A DNA stretch of 64,000 nucleotides from Pyrrhosoma nymphula. Lineage: Eukaryota; Arthropoda; Insecta; Odonata; Coenagrionidae. Under the pieces are notes generated by a model. It saw only the letters and a list, made by a program, of their open reading frames with translations, had not been told where the DNA came from and made no database searches. The stretch is taken from positions 19,031,013-19,095,012 of the forward strand of contig OY754333.1 in assembly GCA_963573305.1 (NCBI GenBank), read 5' to 3'. This document shows positions 25,001 through 34,608 of the stretch, one piece after another (position 1 is the first letter of the stretch; every line of letters starts with the position of its first letter). A program made the translations under genes and the position numbers.

Positions 25001-26002
25001 GAACCAATCTCGTCCCGAAATCTCTTTCTGAGATTTCCCTTGCCTCGCAGCCTTCGTGCAGTTGATATGGTTTTGGAGGAAACCGAATCATTACTGCTAC
25101 TGTCCGTTTCATCCAGGGGGAGAGGATACCGCTCTTTCGTTATCCACTCTCGTAGGATGCATCTTGGCCTATTAAAATTCCATGCGTATGAAGAAATATA
25201 AAAATGCCAAAATCCTTTCTTCCTCTTGCGTACGGAAGCGTTTCGGAGAGGCAAGGATAACAAGCGAACAGCGCGTTTGCTCTGTCGCCCGTGAAGGGAA
25301 ATAATGACCACCCCGCTATGTAAGCATTTTTTTTTTCCTTTTTACTCCAATAAGTCGCGGAATGTATAAAGAACCAGCCTTTGAGAAAAATCTCGGAGAA
25401 TACGTTGATTTCAGTAGGTCGAAGGATGTGGTGAGTGATTTAAAGTAGTCAAAAATGCTTGAATTTCTCTGGATATTCAGCGCGTTCGTTGCATTTGCTG
25501 AAAAAGATTTACCCGTGTTTGAACTCGGACCAAAGACGATTTTTAGCGTACGGGAGAAATTATTGTCAAAAAAATACAACAAATGCGGTAATCATCCGTA
25601 AAAATGCAGGAATCCTCGCATCAATGACACGGAAAACCACCAACGATTAAACATTATAAACATAATATTCAATTTGTGTTTTGATCTTATTTCACTCGCC
25701 TGACTCACCACTCTCTCAACCAGTTTACTGTAACCACCTTGCTCCACGGTGAATTTTTTCGTAAATTTCTCCATGTAAACCACATTCACGAAGCAAGTTT
25801 CATGAACGTGCATTCCTTGATGTCACACGAGCAGGAAATATTTCATGAATTTGGCGGTGATGGCCTGAACGAGAATTTTTTGTTGTTAATCATCTATAGA
25901 GCATAATTGTTACAAAAAGAACAAATAGAAAAGAGTTATCCGCAGTCTACGAGTCTAAATATGTATAGTAATAACAAATAAATAATTACATGGGATGGGT
26001 CA
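22064..26002. other. Intron 2, central part; mostly unassigned
   Basis: About 4 kb, AT-rich with a GC-richer block at 23560-24120. Near 22895-22950 a stretch ending ACTGCGCATGAACG resembles (inverted) 27063-27136, so a diverged MITE family is likely. The minus-strand ORF at 24976-25311 (111 codons) is not recognised. No receptor exon was found. Confidence 0.45.
24188..24220. repeat. Perfect 13-bp stem hairpin
   Basis: GCGTGAGGAAAAT, a 7-base loop, then its exact inverse ATTTTCCTCACGC. Function unknown. Confidence 0.9.
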
Positions 26003-26611
26003 CTCGAGGTAAGGTCGTAAATATAACAAAAACAGCTTTAGTGTACATATATTTTAGCTCTGAAGATGGAATAAGTAAAATTCCGAAACGTTCATTTTAA
26101 ATAAAACAAAGATGGTAAATTTCCACACAGTATATTATCAACCACAGTATATTAACAAACACCGACCAAGGTTTCGGCACGTAATGCCATTCTCAAGGTA
26201 CATATTTCTCAAATACTCCACCTTATATACCCCGGGATGGAGGCCAGGGGGTGGGGGGGGTGGGGGGAGGTATTAAGTCACAGAGGGGGGGGAATACAAG
26301 AGGAAAAGGGAGGAGGGTGGTTTAAAACAGAAAAGCCGTTGGTGGTGAAGGTCAGGAGGCATGGTCATCATATTGTCGGACGGGAGGGAGAACAAGGTTT
26401 AACAAAGGCGATCGATCAATAAAAACAACATCATTACATAACTTAGCCGGGCTATGAGTGATTTCATATTGTTCAAAGATTGTTTACCATCTTTGTTTTA
26501 TTTAAAATGGACATTTCGTATTTCCACAATGTCAAGCCTGATACGCTTCTATATTCCGAAACGTTGGTGAGGAATTGCTGTTTTTTATTATATTTACGAC
26601 CTTACCTCGAG
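26003..26611. mobile_element. Inverted-repeat relic with Penelope-type terminal motifs
   Basis: The arms at 26003-26119 and 26483-26611 are inverted copies: CTCGAGGTAAGGTCGTAAATATAA at the outer ends and TTTTAAATAAAACAAAGATGGTAAA at the inner ends. The left arm carries CTGAAGA (26060), a 5-bp stem GGAAT/ATTCC and GAAAC (26085-26089). The centre holds an inverted TGGCATTACGTGCCGAAACC-like motif (about 26170-26200) and a G-rich stretch. Penelope-like retroelement termini are the best guess because of the GIY-YIG fragment at 28.8 kb. Confidence 0.5.
26247..26292 (+). repeat. G-run cluster with quadruplex potential
   Basis: Runs of 5, 8, 6 and 8 G separated by single bases or one short gap satisfy the usual G-quadruplex pattern. 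Confidence 0.8.
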
Positions 26612-27131
26612 AAAACCATCTCATGTTAATGAAGGTTGATATGGTGAACAATGAAAAGAAATAATTATAGCCTGAAGTATCATCGGAATGAATTTCTTGA
26701 ACAAACATACTGGCTCACGATATTGCACGTAGAAATGCCAAAGCAGCAGCTCCCTAATGATTATATGTGGTTTATTGATCAAATTAAAACATGTGATTTA
26801 AAGACAAATTCTCGAATAAATTGTCTCTGCCCTGAAATGAAATAATATCTAAAATTTGCTCAGGTGTATGTGTATAATACTAATCTCTTTACCATATTTC
26901 AAATGGTAGTGAAGATTGCGTAATTCACTTACATTTTCTTCTCAAGTAATCGAAGTATTCTCGGGCTAGGGAACAGTCGAAGCACATTCGGGCCGAATGA
27001 CCAATCATTATTCGTCTTTTGTCAAGAATTAACAGAACTATCCTAATTACAGAAATTTGCAGAATATTTACACGCGCATGCGCAGTCCGTTTCTGGGAGT
27101 TTTCATGATTTATTCATGAATCAATTTACGA

Positions 27132-27520
27132 AAGCATTTCTACATCTACATACTACCCCACAAGCCACATCAATAGGCGTGTGGCGGGGGCTGTTAGGAC
27201 ACCAGCCGTTTACATATATTTCGCTCTTGTGAAATTACGCCTAGCATTTATTGAAGTCACTTATTGTTCGGGGAAAAACGAATTCCCATACCTATCCGTT
27301 CGGCAAAATATCTCTCTTAATTTATCGTTTCTGTCGTACCTGGAAATATAGTGGGGTACTAATATGATGTTCTCCGTGTCGCTCTTAAAGATATCTATTC
27401 TCAATTGTTGAAGCAATCTAAGCCTAGCGCGCAGCCTCCGAGTCTCTAGCGGCTCCCAGCCTAATTCGTTTAACATCTGTGTAACGCTGTCTGTACGACC
27501 GTAGCAGTGAGACACCGGCT
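27132..27520 (-). pseudogene. 5'-truncated LINE 3' end (Jockey/CR1-like)
   Basis: The minus-strand frame 27515-27261 reads YGRTDSVTQML, LGWEPLETRRLRARLRLLQQ and ISRYDRNDKLREIFCRTDRY, the conserved C-terminal end of a widespread arthropod LINE. The frame is open to its stop. The 3' UTR ends at 27132 with the TGTAGATGTAG-type tail shared with 19124-19140. Only the last 85 codons are present, typical of aborted target-primed reverse transcription. Confidence 0.8.
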
Positions 27521-28399
27521 TAAGGAATGTTCAGTGAGGAACCCGAAGAAGCAATGAGTCGTGGAGATAAGTAATACATAGGTATGACATACTCATTATT
27601 TTTGGTTCGACGTAAGATATGTTCTCGGGGAAGAATTGAAGAAAAAGTTTTCAATACTGGAAAGGAGTGCCGAAACTAGCATTGTGAAGAAACAGGAAAG
27701 ATGCGTTCCTATTAACCTTTTGCGGGATATTTTGCCATCAATGTGAGGACAATATAACAGTTATAAACATTCCTTTGAATTTTTAATGCAAGGCAATTTT
27801 CCCTTGACAATTTATAATCGAATTTAACTGTTGTTGTCGAGCTCGGGTTGGTGGATAGGAAAACAACGGAGAGAAGAATGGATACTGACCGGCGATATTT
27901 GGAGAAAAAGTCGATATCCGGCATATTAAGAGATAACTGAATGTCAAAGGAGGTAATGGAGGGAGAATGGTGGATTAGCATGGATAGAAGAGGGAATATT
28001 TGATACAAAAATAGAGGGAATTAGAAAGTGTAGATGAAAACAAAGACTAGTGTTGGGTATTGGAGTGTTTTTGAAAGGGAAAGGTCCTCAATGCAGAGGA
28101 GAATTTAAGACGTAGCCCGTCCAATAGTTTGGCCTTGTTGCTATGCCGCGTTTGCTTTACTAGCTTTTCAACATTGTGGTAAACGTTGATAACATTACCC
28201 ACATTCGCACCTCCTCTTAATAGTCATGTTATGACTGGTATTAACTAACTTTGACGTGTGTCATATTTGTTTCTCAGTACTTCCCGATCACTTAGCGATG
28301 TTTACGATTGATCACATGAACCTAGTTACTACCGTGCATTCGGATGGTAGAAAACAAGTGTTGTAGATTTTAAAAACTAGACTAAGTTTACCCGGGTAG
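27521..28399. other. Intron 2, nothing recognised
   Basis: No family signature; the ORF at 27712-28008 (-) looks like chance. Confidence 0.5.
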
Positions 28400-28790
28400 A
28401 AAAAATACAGGATCGGTCCCAATAGTTCCCGTTTTTTTCAAAAGCTCCGGTAATTAAAAAAAAATCATTTATTGAGAATAAACTTGCAATCTCCTCAGAA
28501 CTTTTCAAAGTACTCTCCTCCCGACTCAATGGACATTTTCCAACATTTCACCCACGCATCGCAGGCTCCCTGGAAGTCCTCAACGGGGACCTAGCTCGTA
28601 GAGTCAGTTTTTGCCGTTGACGGGCGCCCCGAGCACTCTTAGTCCTCGACGGTCTCCCAACCCTCCTAGAACCTCTTGTACCACTCGAAGTTCGGTTCTG
28701 TGACATTGCGTCCTCCTCGAAGGCTTGCCTAAGCATTTTTAGCGTATCCGCGCCATTTCTATCCCGTTTAAATCAAAATTTAATTGCGTA
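28400..28790 (-). pseudogene. Internally deleted mariner transposase
   Basis: The minus strand begins KRDRNGADTLKMLRQAFEEDAMSQ-like (28770-28700), moves with frameshifts and stops through FEWYKRF, EGWETVED and GRPSTAKTD, then jumps to the extreme C-terminus, DFQGACDAWVKCW and GGEYFEKF, ending near 28496. The whole catalytic DD34D core is missing, so about 270 bases stand for a gene usually of about 1 kb. The 3' side ends in an A/T run and CTATTGGGACCGATCC, a possible terminal repeat. Confidence 0.75.
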
Positions 28791-28794
28791 ACGC

Positions 28795-29139
28795 AGCCAT
28801 TTGCGTGTATACAAACTGGCGTGTAATGACTGTGGGGCAACGTACGTGGGTCAAACAGGAAGATCCTTTTGCACTAGGGCCAAAGAACACCGGAGATGCT
28901 TTCTGTATGGGAATTTTTCACAATCCCATTTCACCAAACATCTGTTGGAGGAGGAGCATGGAAGTGACTTCACACCGGAAATATTACACTTGACGAGGAA
29001 AGGGTATAAATTGGACAAGTTAGAAGATATGGAGTTAAGAAGGCACCGAAAAAATGGGCCTACTCTAAATGACATCATATTTGACAAGCCCTCCCCACTG
29101 CTTGAAACCTCCTTGTCGTTAACGAATAGGAAATTTTAA
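28795..29139 (+). pseudogene. Penelope-like element: C-terminal GIY-YIG endonuclease fragment
   Basis: The frame 28801-29139 is open for 112 codons and reads RVYKLACNDCGATYVGQTGR, TRAKEHR, FTKHLLEEEHG and LEDMELRR. This is the GIY-YIG module that follows the reverse transcriptase in Penelope-like retroelements, with the CxxC insert seen in that group; the first Gly of the motif is Arg here. No reverse transcriptase lies upstream, where the mariner relic abuts it at about 28790. The ORF could be a chance-preserved recent fragment. Confidence 0.8.
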
Positions 29140-29842
29140 CTTTAGCAATTCTGCACCATCTCTTTTTCGATGAGGGTATGGTGACACACTTTGCGCTATG
29201 CACGATCTTTACTGAACCACTACCCGCAGGCAACTGCAGACGGTGGCATTCTCTAGCCAAGACCCTTACCACTTTTTCCACCAGGAGCCACGCCACATAA
29301 GTGTGCGTGGCCGGCTATGGAAATTCATTACCGGAACTTTTGGGACAGACCCTGTACCATGGTTGGTGCCAACCGAGAGTTCGCATTACATTGTTAACCA
29401 CATAATATGTTGCCTTGATAAAAAGTTAGTAAAGATAACGGTGCATAGAACTACTACCCAGGATTTTGGCGGAGTATGTGCTCACTTCCATGGTAATGAT
29501 AAAATAAATTTGTATATTCAAATGGATTATTAATTCTGATCACTAGCCGTGAATGAGGGAATTATTCATTTTTCACAATGATATTCACGATCCAAGATCT
29601 ATAACCCTCTCTTGCTTCATAATATAATGAAGTGAAAAATGTATTTTCCACTTTAGTTCGCTATCACGCCTGGGTAAACCGTTTTTTAATGTATGAATCA
29701 TTATATTTATAGCCCTTCGGGTGTGAAAATGCTATTTTTAATAATTTATTCAATTAACTGTGTAGTGAGAATTTTAATATACATTATGTGTTGCTAATTT
29801 ATGGGAAGCATTTTGGTATTTAATATGTGTGTTCTTTCACAG
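29140..29842. other. Intron 2, distal end
   Basis: Possible 3' flank of the Penelope-like fragment followed by AT-rich intron ending in the acceptor TGTTCTTTCACAG. Nothing else was recognised. Confidence 0.5.
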
Positions 29843-29947
29843 AGAGCAGATTTGGCTGTGGCATCGATGACAATAAACTATGCCCGAGAAAGTGTCATTG
29901 ATTTCACGAAGCCATTCATGAATTTGGGAATCGGTATCCTTTTCAAG
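29843..29947 (+). CDS. Receptor exon 3: end of S1 up to M1
   Basis: 35 codons, phase 0 at both ends, donor AAG|GTAATA. It reads RADLAVASMTINYARES and VIDFTKPFMNLGIGILFK, the glutamate-binding arm of S1 with the essential Arg in YARE. It joins KxxELMDK of exon 2 on one side and the Val that opens either exon 4a or 4b on the other. Confidence 0.95.
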
Positions 29948-31887
29948 GTAATATACACGTGTTTGTCTGAATGCAATTTTATTTTTTATGTTAACTACTT
30001 GAAAGTTACACATGTTGTTAATGCAAAGTAATACTTCTCCAAGGCCATGAAAATATTTCACAAATTAAAAATCTCTCACCAAACTCTTTTGTTTGGAATA
30101 ACATTATTTTAAATGAATTCATTCATATATTTTGTACAGCTATAGAACTTGAGAAACATGACTTTTCTTTACCACGTCTTGCACAGATATAAGATATTTT
30201 TTATGGCCCAATATTTTTAATTTGCATAGAATAAGAGGGCCGTTATTTTTATTTTAGACAGTACTCGTTTCAATAGGTTTTGAAGAAAAAAAAAATTCAA
30301 TAAACCATTGAAAAGACTGTTGTTGGGCAATTCGTTGTTTTGAGTTTTCACAATCATGTATTATAAGGCATGCTACCCAATTATATACAAAAGAAAATAA
30401 TTTGTTAATGATTTAATACAGCCGTTTGAGATTTATAACGTTCTCACGTAATTACGTGTTGCAATAATGAATGCATGTGATCATGAGCGAATGAACTACT
30501 TCAAAATTTTTGCACGCTTGGCTTTCCTTTTAAAGCGATGTGCCATTTATACCTTATTCCTTTGCATTTAGAAATGTAGCTTGTTTTTACAGTAGACAGA
30601 ATGCACCCTTTTTTTAGATCTTCATACTGCAAAACACTCTCTATGGATATCGTATACAACCAGAGGATATTGGTGCCTTATACAGATAGGTTTTGTAACT
30701 CTTGGGTCTCGAAAATGGCGGAAACTTGACTTCAAGACTTCGACAAATTCAAACAATGCCATTTAAATTTGAGATTTAGGTCTTGACGTCACGCCAACGG
30801 CATTGTTGAGGTCAATTTCTCCCTGATTAAGGCCCTCGATTAGTAATTGATTTATGTTCGATAAAGAGCTGTAATTCACTGGTCGTCTTGGATTTCAGGT
30901 GCTCCAACTCTTTTAATTGTACTTTATTATTACGTATATTTTAGTATCAGCTCAAAGCTTGATTGAATTCCTCTAAGAAGAAGAAGGCGTGATTCTGTCG
31001 ACGTAAAGTTTTTTTCATTTGAAGTTTTCTTGATTGAAGAAGTTTTTGGTTCAAAGTTTTCTGAAGACACTTATGGTCAGTTTTTTTTAGTTTTTTAAAA
31101 TAATCCCTGACAAGAGCTAGTTGGAATGGTAATTTTTTTATTATCACATCGAAGTGCAGGCATGAGAGTATTTGATATATTAACCTGCTTAGCAGGATGC
31201 GTGTTGAAAGTACCATATATTATGCAGTCTAACTTCGACAAGATACTATAAGACTCAGTACCTTCGGAACTGTAAATGCTCCGAGTTGTAAACATTTCGA
31301 GTTCAAGGAAATTTACTGGTGTGCAATGCAGAGAGCAACAATGAAATTTATTTCAAATTGCTGAAATTCCGGTCTACGAATATTCAAGTTATCAACGATC
31401 AATTCACACAGTTCACATTTCGTCCTACGCATCCTTTGTGTTATGCATGGTACCTCAACATGCGTGTGTTGCGCATAGTCTATACTCACGGGGTTCATCG
31501 TAAACTGTTGGCTCCTCGTCTAAGGTGCTATCCCTCTTATCAAATTGATAGAGAGATCCCACGTTTTTGCTTATGCCGTTTAAAATATATTTCTTTCACC
31601 AGTAGAATGCCTTCATTGTTAGACATGAGTCTGCGGTCAAAGACGCCCGGCGACCGAATCCATGTAACTAAGAGGAGCCATTTGGGCGGCCATTGGCTTT
31701 ATATCCAACGCAGAGCTACGATAGTCCACCAAGTGCAGGGTTCATAGTTTTTATTTGCACTCGGCTTAAGATTGCCTCATTTTTTCGATCAAAACGTCCT
31801 GCTATTCACTCCATAATGCAAATTCTTCTCTGAATAGCATCGTACAATTTATGCTTTCATCAGTCGTAATCATCCTAAATGTTTCGG
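29948..31887 (+). other. Receptor intron between exons 3 and 4a, proximal part
   Basis: AT-rich, nothing recognised. The plus-strand ORF at 31319-31747 (142 codons) and the minus-strand ORF at 30947-31216 have no known signature. Confidence 0.5.
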
Positions 31888-31954
31888 CCCCGGTCGCAGC
31901 TGGGTTAAGTCCTCACCTGCTACCCCAGGGTCGCGGGTTCGAGTCCCACCGGAG
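31888..31954 (+). repeat. tRNA-derived SINE head
   Basis: A 67-base tRNA-like segment: acceptor arms CCCCGGT/ACCGGAG (6 of 7 pairs), a D-arm-like CAGCTGGGTTAAG, and a T arm GCGGGTTCGAGTCCCAC containing a perfect B box. The anticodon arm is irregular. The following 100 or so bases (TTTCTCAACCCAGAGCAT onward) look like a SINE body. Confidence 0.65.
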
Positions 31955-32165
31955 ATTTTTCTCAACCCAGAGCATGGTTGTGTAAGTTTTTTCATTATCA
32001 TTTCACGTTACGGTGCTCAATGAAAAAGGCCTACTCGGCAGTTTTCAAGGAGATTTAAAATGAAGAAATGTAATCAGGCATTCTTGGCTCAAGAAAAGGT
32101 TACCTTGTTAATTTCACCAGTGTGATAATGATATTCACACTAGGTATGGGTTCAAAGAACAAATT

Positions 32166-32441
32166 TTAATGGAGTCACCCGCTGATGGTCACACAATTGC
32201 GTGAAATTCACAGTGAAAAAATCATTTGCCTGGACTAGGATTCGAACCCAGACCCCTCGATTTTTCATCGAGTGCTCTAACCAGTTAAGCTACCCAGGCG
32301 TGCTCTCTCATTGTGAATTGGAGGCTTTAAGGATCGAGTTGTCATCACAGGTACCGTGCATGCAATGCCATGGAGTACCAGTGATATTTTTCACTGTGAA
32401 TTTCACACAATTGTGTGGCCATCACCGGGTGACTCCATTAA
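32166..32441. mobile_element. TTAA-flanked MITE carrying a tRNA-like sequence
   Basis: TTAA at both ends (32166-32169, 32438-32441) encloses terminal inverted repeats of about 55 bp: TGGAGTCACCCG-TGATGG-CACACAATTG-GTGAAATTCACAGTGAAAAA with only a few mismatches. The core contains a 72-base tRNA-like sequence and a further CATTGTGAATT repeat. A TTAA duplication is the piggyBac hallmark; the TIR sequence is unlike the other TTAA elements in this window. Confidence 0.8.
32228..32299 (-). repeat. tRNA-like cloverleaf (pseudo-tRNA) inside the MITE
   Basis: On the minus strand, 72 bases fold as acceptor GCCTGGG/TCCAGGC (all 7 pair, one G-T), D arm GCTT/GAGC, anticodon stem CTCGA/TCGAG and T arm CTGGG-TTCGAAT-CCTAG. 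The anticodon loop is TGAAAAA, with G where U33 is required, so no sensible anticodon exists. A and B box-like sequences are kept. Confidence 0.7.
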
Positions 32442-32549
32442 AGTTACTGAGTGGCCAGTACCGCAGTTCTTTGAATTTGTCAAAGTAAACACATTTGTGC
32501 TTAAATTTTTACTTTACCTCGTGGACAGTAGCGCTGAGCTCTCGCATAC

Positions 32550-32740
32550 GGGTGCCCCATGGCATTGTTTGCTCGGTACCTGTGATGACAACTCTATCCT
32601 TAAAGCCTCCATGAAATTCACAGTGAGAGAAGACACCTGGGTAGCTTAGCTGGTTAGAGAACTCGGCACAAAATCGAGGGGTCTGGTCTCGAATCCTAGT
32701 CCAGGCGAATGATTTGCTGTGAATTTCACACAATTGCTAG
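32550..32740. repeat. Second, truncated copy of the tRNA-like MITE, opposite orientation
   Basis: Reverse-complement homologue of about 32189-32380: GGTACCTGTGATGACAACTC, TTAAAGCCTCC and TGTGAATTTCACACAATTG are shared. The terminal parts beyond these are missing on both sides, so it lacks TIRs. Confidence 0.75.
32635..32706 (+). repeat. tRNA-like cloverleaf, second copy
   Basis: 72 bases, same layout as 32228-32299 on the other strand. The acceptor's first base is A instead of G, and the anticodon loop is CACAAAA, again without U33. Not a functional tRNA. Confidence 0.65.
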
Positions 32741-32963
32741 GCAAGGGTGGTAATTTTGGTAGGGGGAATCAGTACTTCAGTTCATTATGTGCATGAAAAC
32801 TCCTCTTCCTTCCCTGTATCTCAGCAATGTGTATTATACAAAGAGATGAAACCTCAAACCTGCTTTGCTTGTATTCGTGAGTACAGTTCTGGCTAACCCT
32901 TAGCATCCCCTGTAAGAGAAACGCCCTACCTTCTCCGTCCTCCACGGCCCGACCCTTTTCCAG

Positions 32964-33221
32964 GTGCCGACATCGCAGCCCACGCGTCTCTTCTCCTTCA
33001 TGAACCCCCTGGCGGTCGAGATCTGGCTCTACGTCCTTGCCGCCTACCTCCTCGTCTCCTTCACCCTCTTCGTGATGGCGCGCTTCTCGCCCTACGAGTG
33101 GAACAACCCGCACCCGTGCCTCGCCGACTCCGACGTCGTCGAGAACCAGTTCTCCGTCTCCAACTCATTCTGGTTCATCACTGGAACGTTCTTGCGACAG
33201 GGATCAGGCCTGAATCCAAAG
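32964..33221 (+). CDS. Receptor exon 4a: M1 and pore, Arg at the Q/R site
   Basis: 86 codons, phase 0 at both ends, acceptor CCCTTTTCCAG and donor AAG|GTTTGT. It reads VPTSQPTRLFSFMNPLAVEI, M1 (WLYVLAAYLLVSFTLFVMAR), FSPYEW, a short linker, then the pore helix NSFWFITGTFLRQGSGLNPK. In the alignment with AMPA/kainate receptors the Q/R site is the Arg of LRQG (codon CGA) and the +4 position is Gly. Family knowledge: Arg at this site lowers Ca2+ permeability and polyamine block. Third-position GC is about 87%, the highest in the gene. It replaces, rather than adds to, exon 4b: a protein with both would carry two M1/pore units. Confidence 0.93.
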
Positions 33222-33339
33222 GTTTGTCCTTAGAAGTGTCGGGAACGGGAGATGCCAAATGGAAGTTCCTCTCCACTGGTTGTGTCCCAGTCCTCTCCCC
33301 TTTGGGTGTTTATCACTTTTTAAACAGTTTTTTTTAACC

Positions 33340-33640
33340 CGTGGTTTGAAGTGATAATAAAACGAACTTTGTAACATCTACGAATTACTTAGAATGCACA
33401 AAAGGTATCGGCCACTAAACCATCTTCAAGTACGAGATTGTACCTGAAGATGGTTCAGCGACCAAAAAAAGTTTTGCATTTTAAATAAATTGTAAATGCT
33501 ACAAACTTCGTTTTACTATCAAGGCTTCAACGTTTGATTTTATTTTTTATTTTAGCTGAAGATGGCTTAGCGGCCGAAACCGGTTGTGCACTTTAAATAA
33601 ATTATGGAAGTTACTAAGTTCGTTTTATAATCATGACGAT
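33340..33640. repeat. Three Penelope-type terminal motif copies
   Basis: CTTGAAGATGGTTTAGTGGCC on the minus strand (33404-33430) and CTGAAGATGG on the plus strand at 33444 and 33556, each followed by a 3-4 bp stem. At 33556-33580 the order CTGAAGA, GGC/GCC stem, GAAAC is intact. Each is followed by an AAATAAATT box and a CGTTTTA-type end. The CTGANGA...GAAAC order resembles a hammerhead ribozyme core. Confidence 0.5.
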
Positions 33641-34250
33641 TACACCAAATTGAGACTTAAACATTTGATTTTACTGTGGTTTTTCGATTGAGAACAACTA
33701 GGATAGTTGTTTTAGTTTCTAGAATGACACTATTTTGATAGTTTTTGGTGTTTGCCGCAACCAAAAATACTGTAGGGTAATTTTTCTCAAGTTTTTATGA
33801 TGAATTTTGAGTAAGGACTTACATATTTGGTGTTCATTAAGATTAACATTGCAAATAGAATGGCAAGCATATACAATTTCCCAAAAATTGTGGTTGTCGA
33901 CGTAAGTGAAGTAAATAGAACAAACGTTTCTTTGGACAAAAAAAGCTGATGAAAATTTATTATATTTTTTTGGTTTATAGTAAATAACAGAAGAAAATCA
34001 ACGTTTGATTCTTCTATTCCCCTAGTTCTCCAGTTCTCACATAGTTTTGAGCATAGATCACACAAATGAGGCATTGGAGGCTTAACCTTGCCTTAATGGA
34101 AGCCATTTATGCAACAAAATATGAACTTTATCTAGTCAATGCAGAGATTCACTGATGTCTAGAACCTACATAATGTATGGAGTGTTTACAAATAGTACAC
34201 AAATACTCAACGCAAGCCTGGGATACATTTGGCATCTCTCATCCTTGCAT

Positions 34251-34318
34251 TTTTAGCTAGAAGTAGGTGGGCTAATACTTGGTATTTTAGCTAGCAGTAG
34301 GTGAGCTAATACCCAAAA
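34251..34318 (+). repeat. 34-bp tandem duplication
   Basis: TTTTAGCTAG-AGTAGGTG-GCTAATAC occurs at 34251 and again at 34285 with a few changes. Confidence 0.85.
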
Positions 34319-34608
34319 GTCTTTTTTCCTGAAACCCACATTAGTGCAATACGTACTCTGAGCGACCTGTATGAATGTGTGAGTACCTTGAATTTGAAAG
34401 CTTGGCGAACAATATGTGCTGCGGTGCTAAGCTTTGGTAGTGCTGTACCTGCAGTTCTGTGAATAGCTTCATTGCCTGGCGCCTCAAGGTCAACGTTGCA
34501 TAGTGGTAAATAAAGTTCGAGGAGGGGTGCTATTCGACTTCTCGTTGATTTTCCTCGAGCAATTATTTTTTTTAAGTGAAGTTTGACCCTCGCAAAATGT
34601 TTGATCAG

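Larger units (their letters stand above)
33222..34608 (+). other. Intron between the alternative exons 4a and 4b
   Basis: 1387 bases, long enough that steric hindrance of the splice sites cannot explain exclusive use. It contains Penelope-type motif copies (33340-33640) and a 34-base tandem duplication (34251-34318). Confidence 0.8.

Noticed and set aside
24976..25311. Minus-strand ORF of 111 codons with a basic/Ser-rich translation.
   Set aside because: No motif or neighbour supports it; it lies within the receptor intron and its overlap with other ORFs suggests chance.
22895..27136. Shared GACTGCGCATG-containing stretches near 22895-22950, 27063-27136 and 51310.
   Set aside because: Resemblance is partial and boundaries cannot be drawn; probably an old MITE family, not listed as elements.
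31319..31747. Plus-strand ORF of 142 codons upstream of exon 4a.
   Set aside because: No family resemblance, no matching splice phase to the receptor exons, and no codon bias like theirs.
32228..32706. Two sequences that fold as tRNAs.
   Set aside because: Neither anticodon loop has U33 and the two copies disagree in the loop; they belong to a repeat, so I do not call tRNA genes.
32964..33221. Idea that exon 4a belongs to a separate paralogous receptor gene or is a pseudoexon.
   Set aside because: It has intact splice sites, matching phases to exons 3 and 5, no stops and the highest GC3 of the gene; there are no other exons nearby for a second gene.
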